DNA of 64,000 nucleotides from Poecilobothrus nobilitatus (taxonomy: Eukaryota > Arthropoda > Insecta > Diptera > Dolichopodidae). The notes under the pieces were generated by a model. The model worked only from the letters and a program-made list of their open reading frames with translations. It was not told the DNA's origin and ran no database searches. Made by a program: the position numbers and the translations under genes. Every line of letters starts with the position of its first letter. The first letter of the stretch is position 1. This document shows, in pieces, positions 12,180 to 21,714 of this stretch. The stretch is taken from positions 45,341,445-45,405,444 of the forward strand of contig OX352772.1 in assembly GCA_947095535.1 (NCBI GenBank), in the 5' to 3' direction.

Positions 12180-13945
12180 TCTCAGTCTCATTTTTGTTTT
12201 AGCAACTTAAGGATCTTAAAATAGAAATTAATAAACGAGAATAAAATTATTATAAAAAAAAAAAAAAAAATTTTGATTTATTTTTACCATATTCAACCAT
12301 ATAACTTATCCTATCAAATTTATTGAAAATGTATAGGTACAAGTAATTGAACTTAAATGCAATTTTTGTTGAAAATTATTTAAACAATAAGTTGTATTAA
12401 TAATTAAAATAATAAATTTATTTTTAGAACAAATTTGATTAGGTATAGGATATAATTACAAAATTTACAATATTATTATATGATTCTTGTTATGTTCTTA
12501 TGTTAATAATCCTTAGCCAACAAAAACAAAAAAAAAAAAATCTTAATTAAAACTTACACGAATAACGAAATGTGTCAAAGATTAAAAATATTTTAATTTT
12601 TCTCTTTGAAAATTTGTATATAGTGTTTAATTAAAACTTATATAAGTTTAATTTAAGTCCAATAATATAATTTATTATTCTTTTAAAAAAAAAAAAAAAC
12701 AAAAATAAAAATTATAAAAAATAAAAGGAATAAAAATATAAGAAAAAATGTTATCGTAGAGAATAATTCAAGTAAATGACAGGACTACACAGAGAAATAA
12801 TTATATTTTTGTATTATTTTTGTATTTCCTTCTTGTTATTTATATTAATCTTTAATGAATTCGTTGCTTCTGTTCAATTTTAATTTTTTTTGTTGTTTTT
12901 TTTTTTTTTGTTTTTGCAATATATATATATATATATATACATTATCCTGGACAAGAGATTATTAGTGTAAATATTCCTAATTAAAAAAGAGTAAAAAAAA
13001 AATAAATAAAAAGAAAATTAATACTTGTATAATTCTGATTTTAATAAATAAAAATCAAAAAAAAAATAAATAAATAAATAAATAAAAAATAAAATGAAAC
13101 AAAATAAAAATCAAATTAAGTATATGAAAAAACAAACAAAAAAAAGGAACACAAAATAAATTTTAAGAGAACTAAGTGCATAGTTATCCTTCGCATAATA
13201 ATGGTGGTATATTTTTTTCCCCTCTCTTATTACTATTATTATATTGTTGTTTTTTTTTTTTTGCTATATAAGTACAAAAAATTATGTGTATATTATATAT
13301 TTATATGTGTATATATATATATATTTTGTTTTTTTGTATATATATTTTTTAATATTAATACAAGTTTATGTGTGATTAAATATATGTATGTATATATGTA
13401 GTTTTTCCAATGCATTATTATTTTAAAAAGTATTATTGTTTTTTTTTTTTTTTTATTTATTTATTATGTTATTGTTAATATTTTTTTTTTTTATTTTATT
13501 TATTTAATTTTTTTTTTTATTAAAACAAAAAAATAAATTTTTTTTTTTTTTGAAAAAAAGTTAAAAAAAAAAAAAAATTTTGAACAACCCATAGAATCGG
13601 GATTTTTTTTTTTTTTTTGGTTCAGATAAAATAAAATAAAATTAAATTAAAAAAAAAAAAATAATGGATTTTTATCATCATTATTATTATTATTATTATT
13701 ATTGTTGTTATTTTGTTTTATTTTCAATTTTATGAATAGTAAATATAATGTATTCATTACGATAAATAAGAGACATTATAGTATAGATTTTTATTATGTT
13801 ATGTTATTTTTGCAAAAGTTTACCGCACCCGTTTTTAGAATGGTTTTTTACCGAAGAAAGCAAACATCAAGTAGATTTTTTTATTATTTTAATTTATAGA
13901 TTTCTATTAATATTTAATATATATTCATTTTTTTTTTTGTAGTAA
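12180..13945. other. AT-rich spacer with dense microsatellites
   Basis: Holds an (AT)n tract at about 12,919-12,938, an (AAAT)n-like tract near 13,070-13,086, an (ATT)n tract at about 13,679-13,703, and many poly(A/T) runs. No gene or element is recognised. Short open frames at 13,201-13,401 and 13,702-13,899 are Phe/Tyr-rich and low-complexity. Confidence 0.6.
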
Positions 13946-13947
13946 AC

Positions 13948-14122
13948 TTCTCTGCTATATAAATGTAACAAGGAAATTACACAGACTTTCCTTTTCAGGC
14001 TGTAACTGTCGTGTATAATTGGGAATTATTCTTACGACGTGTGTGGTATTCGAACTCATCCTCCCTTGTTGTTTACAAAGTATTTTATACGCTCTTACCC
14101 ACTAGATCAGAGCGGGAGGCAT
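13948..14122 (-). mobile_element. tRNA-derived SINE, copy 1
   Basis: Read on the minus strand, this copy has a tRNA-like head with a degraded A box (TGATCTAGTGGGTAAGAGCG) and a B-box-like region (GAGTTCGAATACC). The body has TCGTAAGAATAATT, a diverged TACAGCCTGAAAAGGAAAG and TGTGTAATTTCCTTGT. It aligns in order with the copies at 14,473-14,667, 25,283-25,445, 49,123-49,290 and 63,481-63,672. The tail side (low coordinates) abuts a poly(T) run. It is more diverged than copy 2 and probably older. Confidence 0.7.
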
Positions 14123-14472
14123 CTAAATATTTAATTATTTATTTATTTATTTTACCTTAAAAATATATAATACGTCATAAATATGACAGCAAAAAATAAA
14201 AATAGTTCCGAAACTACACGTTGAAGTTGAATCAACTTTTTTTTAGAGAAAGAGAAAATCTCTTCCGTAATTTTTTGAAAAGTGAGAACACTCATAATTT
14301 CATATAAAGAACATACGCGCATATTAGTGAGGAACTTTTATTTGAAGCAATAAATTCAGAATAATAACTTCTTATATCATCCTTAGATAATTTTATGTAA
14401 TAATAAGTATGTAGGTATATATTTCTTGTATAAAATGTGCTAATATGATTTCAGTGAAAATGTTTAAAAACT

Positions 14473-14667
14473 TTTTTTTTTTTTTTGCATTTCTCTGCCA
14501 CATTAATGTGGACAGGAAATTACACAGCCTTTCCTGTTCTTCAGGCGTGGCTGTAAATATCGTAAGGGGGAAAAACTCTTACGATTTGTGAGGGATTCGA
14601 ACCCACACTCCTTCGTTGTTTACAGAGTATTTTATACGCTCTTACCCACTAGGCCACCGAGGCCCCT
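14473..14667 (-). mobile_element. tRNA-derived SINE, copy 2 (well preserved)
   Basis: On the minus strand the element starts GGGGCCTCGGTGGCCTAGTG (A box within TGGCCTAGTGG). It continues with GTAAGAGCGTATAAAATAC and a canonical B box GGGTTCGAATCCC. A non-tRNA body follows, with CGTAAGAG, CCCCCTTACGATATTTACAG, CCACGCCTGAAGAACAGG and TGTGTAATTTCCTG, and the element ends in poly(A). A candidate imperfect target duplication (TTTAAAAACT / CTTAAAAATT) flanks it. This is the standard architecture of a Pol III-transcribed SINE; the LINE partner is not identified. Confidence 0.85.
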
Positions 14668-14669
14668 GC

Positions 14670-16765
14670 TTAAAAATTTAAAAAAATATTATGTTATGTC
14701 AAAGACTCAATCATTTTTTTATTGTGGTCACAGTTTCTTTTAATAAATATACCATAAACTCTATGTTAGTAATAGATGACTCTATGTTTTGATATACTTA
14801 GGTATAGAAACTTTCAAATACAAAGAACATAAAAAATTGCAAACACACATTGTGTATCATGTAAAGTAATCGGTTCGCATCGAGAAAAACAAATAAATTC
14901 GTATTTGTAAAGTCACGATAATCACTGAGAAAACGGGCAGATTCAGAATTTCTTAATGTTCATTTGGAGTTTAATATGAATTTAACTGTTATCTAGAAGA
15001 AGAATTGTAGGTATTATACGTTATGTATTGGAAATTATAAAAAAATCGACCACAATGATCTGAAGTCGTTTTGGTTTTTATAAAATATTAACAATATAAT
15101 AAATACGATGGCCCATCTGCAAGGAATAGATCTCAACCTATTTCTTAATAAATTATAAAAAAGGAAAGAAATAACAACTAAAAAACTTTCGTATTTACGT
15201 ACGTATTTTTTTTGTGCGCCGGAAACTATGCAATTGCACAAATATATTGCTATTATAGTGGTTAAGCACATTAAACAAAAGTTTGGGTGCTTAAATTTTG
15301 CAAGGAAGCAAGTTTTTTCTACAAATTAACCAAAATTATCTTTTTGAAAAAGAATATTTTGAAAAATAGAATTTTATGGAAAAGCATATTAAATAATCCG
15401 AACATCTGACACCATACCTTTGTAACGTACTTTGTAATCGATCGTTAAAAATAATACATATTACAATATCTTTGGTGATATTAATATAAATAAAAAAATA
15501 AATATCATACGGAAACTTTTTTTTTTTTTTTTTTATTTTTTTGTTCATCATATAGACGTACATTATTATAGTTAGGATCAACTCTATTCATTATATTTTG
15601 CTTTGTTTTAGTTTATTTTCCCGAAAAAAAAATAATGCCTCTTTTTTTTCCCAGTTCTATCCAGAAATTTCGCTATACACATATTATGATTATGTATACA
15701 AAATAAATATAATATATAATATAAAACAAATTACATATATTATAATATATGAAAATTGTCCATCCCTCAATAAAAAATAGAGCAACAAAAAAAAAAAATT
15801 GCTCTAGATGAAAAAAAAAAAATACAATTTTTTTTCTACTCTATTTTTATTTTTTTTTTCCCACAATATATTATAAAAAACTGTTTACCCCTTTTCTAGG
15901 TTTTAGACACCTATTTTAAATGGCTAAAATTTTCGGGTTAAATTCTGAGGAAAAATTAAATTTAAAAAAAATAAAAGAAATGTAAGTTAAAAATATATAT
16001 ACCTATTATAATAAAAAATTACTAAAAATATATAAAAGCTAAAATAAAAAAAAAAAAAAAAAAAAACTCGGCCAAACCCATCACCAATGCATGTGAGTAG
16101 GATTTGATATTAAATTAAAAAAAAAATTATTGTTTCTCATTAATTTTTTTTTTTCAGATGTTAATACACATGTACGCACAAAAAAGTATATTGAATAAAT
16201 GATGTTCATTACCGTTCAAATGTTAAAAAATAAAAAAATAACATGTTATAAATTTTTATTAGAGTGTGCTCCTTATTTACAATATTCAATAGATACAATA
16301 AAAACAAATTGATGAGGATCTAAATAGAATTTCAAAAAGCAAAATAGATCAAAATATTGGAATAAAAATATTTCTATTATATGTATATTGAGTTAAACAA
16401 AAAACTAATTTTTGTATTTTATTTTATTTTGTTTTTTGACATTTTACATTGTCAATAATGACATATGTCACATATGATGTTTTCTTTAAATTGTTGTATC
16501 TTTTTCTAATGTATGCCTAAATGAATGCTCAAAGATTTATGGTGAAAAAAATTCACATAATAATATGTGGTTTTGGAAAAAATATTTCTTTTATAATAAT
16601 AATATGATTGGTATTTATTAACTATATTTTATTTACAAATGTTATACCATTTTTTTTTCGTATAACTTAAAACTATAATAAAAGTATTGAAAATATGTTT
16701 AAGATCATTAGTATTATATGTGGAGACCATCTCATGTTACATATTATAGGCTGAGCTATACTATA
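14670..16765. other. AT-rich spacer, no feature seen
   Basis: No gene, RNA or element is recognised. Open frames on the minus strand at 15,035-15,271 and 15,336-15,581 have no identifiable domain. Poly(A/T) runs are common near 15,520 and 16,050. Confidence 0.55.
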
Positions 16766-16766
16766 G

Positions 16767-17187
16767 AAAAAATAATAAGTAAAAAAAATAATTTTTAAAA
16801 TACATATGCTTTTATCGAAACCGAATTCGCCCCCTAAAAAGTAGAAAATAAAATTGATTGCAAAACTTTAGCTTTTTGGACTGTTATAATATAAAAGTGA
16901 ATTGCTAGTGCAAGCATTTTGGACTGTTATAATATAAAAGTAAATTGCTGGAATAAGGTTAAATAAAAATCTGCGAAATTTGAGGTTCGTGTTTCTTTTT
17001 TATTCCAGCAATTTACTTTTATATTATAACAGTCCAAAATGCTTGCACTACAAACTCACTTTTATATTATAACAGTCCAAAAAGCTAAAGTTTTGCAATC
17101 AATTTTATTTTCTACTTTTTAGGGGGCGAATTCCGTTTCGATAAAAGCATATTTTAAAAAATATTTTTTTTACTTATTATTTTATTT
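16767..17187. repeat. Long near-perfect inverted repeat (foldback)
   Basis: Two arms of about 189 bases (16,767-16,955 and 17,001-17,187) are near-perfect reverse complements around a 45-base loop. Anchors on the left arm include TTTTATCGAAACCGAATTCG, CCCCCTAAAAAGTAGAAAAT and TTTGCAATC-type sequence (as ATTGATTGCAAAAC). The right arm carries their reverse complements, with only a few substitutions and short indels. Each arm contains two direct copies of TTTTGGACTGTTATAATATA separated by about 50 bases. A transcript would form a long hairpin. It could be a young foldback or MITE-like element or a hairpin-RNA locus. No ORF is present. Confidence 0.85.
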
Positions 17188-18165
17188 TATACTTTTTAGT
17201 TTTAAATGAAGCACATAATTTAAATTTAAAAAATATGGGATATTTTTATTATATGGCAAGAGTAAAAATTTTTTATTCCAGTATGTAATTCATAATTAAT
17301 GAAAGTACCTCGAAGAGTAAAATATGTACCAAAATACTGTGATTATAAATATTACAATACAATTTTAGTTGAAGTAACATTTCTAACACGTATGAAAATG
17401 ATATATATTGTAGATAAATGTATTTTACTGTATATTTCTATAGTATTGCATTAGATTAGTAGTATATCGTATATACAAACAAACATCTAACCTTGTACAC
17501 CTAGTACCTACCTAATCCTTTAATAAGGTCATGCAGTAAAAATTGTTGACAAATATCTTGATTTAAATTATAAACAAATGGAGCGGAAGAAAATAATTTA
17601 GGAAATTAGTTTAACATAATATTATTTACATACGTACGTACATATTTACATACGTAATTTTAATTTTTTGTGTTGACAAAATTTTGTTTGCAAATCATAA
17701 TGCGTAATGCGCAAAAGCATAATTTTGTAATGATCTTTACTTTTTATATTCTTTACTATGTACATACAAAAATATATTATGTATGTATGTAGTTTGAATT
17801 TGGCAATTGAAATTATTTTGAATGAAATTTTATATGTATACACAATAGACATAATAAATGTTCCTAAATAAAATACATAAAACATTAATTTTTAAGGCCA
17901 TATATATTCAATATGCAATAAAGAATGTTGACAACAAATATTCTGATTTAAATCCTAAACAAATGTTTTAAAACAAAATAATTTAGCAACATAAAAATAT
18001 TGTACCTATATATTTTGTGTTTTGCTAAATCCTAATACAAAATACATGTGCACGTCAAGATTGATTTATCTAAATTATTATAGGAGGAAAGATCAAATAA
18101 TATGTGTATATTATACATAAAATTTTATTAAAAAAATGTTGAATACAGTTAACAAAAAAAAAAAA

Positions 18166-18252
18166 ATGTACCTACACGAATTGAATTCGATCGAACCAAA
18201 TTACTCTTACTTTCAAAACCTGTATGCTCTCCTCTGCACTACACAACACTTA
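18166..18252 (-). repeat. tRNA-like module in tandem unit 2
   Basis: Minus strand: a diverged A-box-like AGTGCAGAGGAGAGCATAC and a B-box-like GGTTCGATCGAATTC, followed by a poly(A)-type tail (18,154-18,166 on the plus strand). It pairs with the better preserved module at 18,559-18,640. Likely a SINE head duplicated with the unit. Confidence 0.45.
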
Positions 18253-18558
18253 AATATTTAATGAACATATTACGAACATAAAATCTTAATTTTTAACCAT
18301 GCATATTCAATGTGCATTAAAGAATGTTGTCAGCAAATATTTTGATTTAAATACTAAACAAATGTTGTAAACAAAATATTTTAGCAACATACATAAAAAT
18401 ATACTATTATAGGAGAAAAGATCAAAAATATACTGCGTATGTATTGTATGCATGAATTTAGAGATAAAAATTTAAGTTTCAAATTCATATAACTATACAA
18501 AATATATACATATTTTATTCAAAAAATGTTGATGAATAGATAGTTAAAAAAAAAAAAA

Positions 18559-18640
18559 GTTGCATGTGAACTGGATTCGAACAACATGACCTCCACTTTT
18601 GAAACCTGTACACTTCCCTCTGCACCATACAACACTTACA
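18559..18640 (-). repeat. tRNA-like module in tandem unit 3
   Basis: Minus strand: TGGTGCAGAGGGAAGTGTAC (A-box-like), then GTTGTTCGAATCCAG (B-box-like), then a terminal poly(A) run next to GTTGCATG. Spacing between boxes is tRNA-like. It resembles the tRNA-like block at 8,753-8,826. A functional tRNA is unlikely because paired stems are poor by eye. Confidence 0.5.
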
Positions 18641-18691
18641 AATGTTGCTAACAGATTACGAAGATAATAAAAAGCGTGACAGAATGACAAA

Positions 18692-18726
<35 letters not shown>

Positions 18727-19009
18727 ACCGACAGCGACGAGTTAATATAAAAGCATATAAAAATAGAAAAGATTACTTCCTTCTGTTGAAGATTGTTGGA
18801 AAAAAACGGAAATCTTTGAACACTATTTGTTTTATCATAATAAGCGGAAGTCTTAGAGTTGCATTATAAAAATAATGTAAACCATTATTGTCGTTTTTAG
18901 TATCATCAAAGTTTTATAATAACTTGATAACTTTGAAACAACTTTTACAATAATTTAATTGTAATGATTTAGAGTTTTAAATCGATTTTTCTATGTAATC
19001 TCAATGGTC

Positions 19010-19330
19010 TTTCCAGTGGGTTTCCGACGTTTGGTAGGTTCTCTTACTCTCTTATATAGATATTTAGAAGGAGGGGAAACTTATTCCGACAAAATAAAAA
19101 GTCTAATGCCTCCACTCAAAGTTCTCGAAAAAGAAACAAGGAGAGCCTCCGCCTCCCATTCGTATACGTAGTTGAAACACCTATAGATATACCTAAAGTT
19201 CTGCATATGGCAATTCTTTTGTGATTCGAATATCGCGAATTTGGAATCATTTACCATATCACGTGCTTTATATGTTAAAGGAGCATATCAACACCTTCCT
19301 TTATCATTTTCCTTTACACCACCAAACTTT
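19010..19330 (+). mobile_element. Jockey/CR1-like LINE, 3' ORF2 relic
   Basis: Conceptual translation gives degraded matches to the extreme C-terminus of reverse transcriptases of Jockey/CR1-type LINEs. One frame reads GSLTLLYRYLEGGETYSDKI and SLMPPLKVLEKETRRASASH. After a frameshift another reads NSFVIRISRIWNHLPYHV, matching the family's usual pattern of an S-F-x-x-R-x-S-R-x-W-N-x-L-P motif. The upstream RT domains are missing, so it is a small fragment. Open frames at 19,241-19,656 are out-of-frame shadows or flanking sequence. Confidence 0.65.
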
Positions 19331-19334
19331 ACAC

Positions 19335-20055
19335 CAATTTTTAACTCCATAGCACAACTCTTCTCCTGCCCAAGCAGTACAATAGTATTAAATGTCCCCC
19401 ATAACCTACTTTGTGGTCAAAACGGGAGGTGGTGTTTAGAGGATTAAAAACTCACGCGTTAATAGAGAAATCGTGCTTGTACCACTCCTTCTTAACGTAT
19501 TTCGATGATTCCCACCTACCCTCGTGGAAAAAAAAACTGACTATGAAATTATGTGACACTGCCATCTCAAAAACGATGAAAGGTAGAACTTCTTTTGTGT
19601 TTCAAAATATTTGCTTCTTTCAACAAAACTATATATTTATAATTAAATATTTTTAAAATTTTGAAATTTTAATACAAAAAATTAGTTTAAACATAAAAAC
19701 TACTTTGAAATAAATCTAATTTATAGAAGCTAAGCCTTGCATCAAAAGTGAAGAAAAATTAACTAACTTAATATCATCCCTTCTTGATTTATTGTAAAGT
19801 ATAGTCTTATTTTCCTTTCTTATAAATTAATCTTCAGTTTTATTAAATTAACTTTGACAAAGTCATTAAATTTCAATTAGATATATGATTTTAGATATTT
19901 TACTAGATGTAAACATAAATTTTATTGCCCTATCTGTTGCCCAATAAATCATATTTGGCTATGCTTAAGTTTCTTTATTAATTATTAATTTCACTAAGCC
20001 ATTGAATACTCTACTGTATCTATTGTACAAGACTATAAACCACAAATATTTTTAT
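19335..20055. other. AT-rich spacer between two LINE relics
   Basis: No gene or element is recognised. It may include the 3' untranslated remnant of the upstream LINE fragment, but no poly(A) or target duplication could be placed. Confidence 0.4.
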
Positions 20056-20059
20056 TTCT

Positions 20060-21070
20060 GCACTAGATTAGATTAGATTTATTTAAGAGATATAAATGAA
20101 CCTGCAACCTTTTGATGTAGACCTATTTGTACTCCTCCTGTTACTACAGATTGTAGATTTTGCCTTATAATACTTCTGTCAGCCCTACTGTCTCTAAGAA
20201 AGTAAGGATTTGTATTAGATTTATTGCTGGCAGTTTATCTTCGGCAACGCAATATGCTCTCAGGTGAACATATTTTGCTCGGAATAAAGCACCGCAGTTT
20301 TTGAGTATATAAGTTGGAGTTTCCTCTTCTTCTTGACAGAATCTGCATGTGCCACCATGTTCGATTCGAATTTGCTTCAAGTGTCTCTTTAACCTTAAGG
20401 TAGGAATCCTCTTAAGGTAGGAATCCTTAAGCCGGTGTCTCGACAGGAATCCTGTTAAAATTCTCAGTTTATTTTTACTAAATCGTAGGATTTTAGCATA
20501 TCTTTCCGGTTATAGTTTCCCAGGAGCTCCTTACATTATCTGAGCCCAAATTTTTTATTCCATAATTTCCTCCTACAGTTTTCCTTTTCGATTTTTTAGT
20601 GTTTCTCTTATTTTCTGTTTATCTAAGCCACAAAAAGGTTTCTCATTTTTCTCTTCTCTGATACTCGGCAGAGGGTTACATTATGATTTGTCGCCAAGCG
20701 CTTTAATTTCATTAAACCGTTCCAAACTAATTGGGATTTAATTGCTTGTAAGTTTAGGGCTTTTATGGCTGCTTGGGAGAATAGCTATTTTCTATTTCTA
20801 TATTCTCTATTGACGTGGTCTTGTACGCACCTTTCAATTGCATACACTTCAGTTTGAAATATGCTAGAGAATTTGCCGAACGATTCTGAGTATTTGGTTT
20901 CTGGCGCTTTTACTCCAGACCCAGTTCCATTACTCGACTCTCTCTTGGTACTTAGTTTTATCATCAAATTTTTTGTAAAACTGTATTTCGTAGACATTCC
21001 ATCTTAGGGAAGTTCAATAAGGGGTATACATTTGGCGAGTAAAGCATAGTCCATATTTCTGCGCTATCTA
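20060..21070 (-). mobile_element. RNase H-bearing LINE relic, copy 1
   Basis: The minus strand encodes a degraded RNase H domain and C-terminal Cys motif of an I/Jockey-superfamily LINE. The N-terminal part (20,997-20,785) has GTGSGVKAPETKYSESFGKF and SSIFQTEVYAIERC, the usual second-strand region with its Glu. Further on are IKALNLQAIKSQLVWNGLMK, then LATNHNVTLCRV. Then, at 20,380-20,165, comes CRFCQEEEETPTYILKNC, a typical C-x2-C-x(n)-C end motif. The first catalytic Asp is not evident and stops and frameshifts break the frame. A 17-bp tandem duplication (CTTAAGGTAGGAATCCT) at 20,394-20,427 adds damage. The 3' end has TAATCTAATC repeats near 20,066-20,085. Confidence 0.8.
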
Positions 21071-21149
21071 TTATTTTATCAAGAATGAATTATTTTATTT
21101 ATATAATATTTATTTATATTATTGTAATCATACTATAGTAATTATAGGT

Positions 21150-21712
21150 AATCAGCAAATTATACTAGAAAAATTCCACTAATTATGATTCCATTAGGCA
21201 CAATTCCACTAGAAATTCTAATTCCATTAGAATAATTCCAATCGAGTAATTCAACTTGGTAAAATTTCACTTTAAAATAATTATTTAGTTTTAAATAATT
21301 AAATGCGAAATTTTGTTCATTGCCAATATTTTTTTACTACCTCTTAAAGAAATATTAAGTATTACGGATTACAAAATCATAAGTCAAAAAAAGCAATATT
21401 AGAAGTCGGATATAGTTCTGAAAAAAAAACAGTGTAAATATTAAAAAAGACAAAATATTGTATAGTTGCATTAGTTACTCAATTTTAAAAAAAATAAACA
21501 CCTATAACAACGCCGTCAATGCTACAGAAAAGAATATCACCTTGATTTTCGACTCTAAATCCGTTTGACAAATAAAAAGTGGAATGGTTCAATTTGCATT
21601 GTTCGCTCGTCAAATTATACCTAGTGAATTTTGCCTAGTAAAATTGTGACTAGTGGAATTGTTCTAGAAAAATTGTAACTAGTGGAATTATGATTAGTGG
21701 AATTGCTCAATG
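21150..21712. mobile_element. Foldback-type element with short subrepeats
   Basis: The left end (about 21,159-21,270) is a run of about seven pieces of about 15 bases of the type AATTCCACTAGNNNN. The right end (about 21,610-21,712) is the inverted version, with pieces such as CTAGTGGAATTATGATTAG. A central unrelated region of about 340 bases separates them. Inverted arrays of short tandem subrepeats are the signature of foldback elements. The outermost ends (AGCAAATTATACTAG and reverse-complement GAGCAATTCCACTAA) are similar. No ORF is present and no target duplication was identified. Confidence 0.7.
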
Positions 21713-21714
21713 AC

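Larger units (their letters stand above)
17519..18645. repeat. Tandem array of three ~390-bp units
   Basis: Three diverged direct units begin near 17,519, 17,890 and 18,290. Each has a shared block of the form ATTGTTGACAACAAATAT, then TTGATTTAAAT, then TAAACAAATG. The anchor spacing is about 382 bases between units 1 and 2 and 399 between units 2 and 3. Units 2 and 3 also share AGGAGRAAAGATCAAA and each end with a minus-strand tRNA-like module; unit 1 lacks an evident module. An (AAAT)n microsatellite follows at 18,687-18,727. Confidence 0.65.

Noticed and set aside
18687..18727. CRISPR-like or regulatory repeat array
   Set aside because: It is a plain (AAAT)n microsatellite; no spacer structure exists anywhere in the window.
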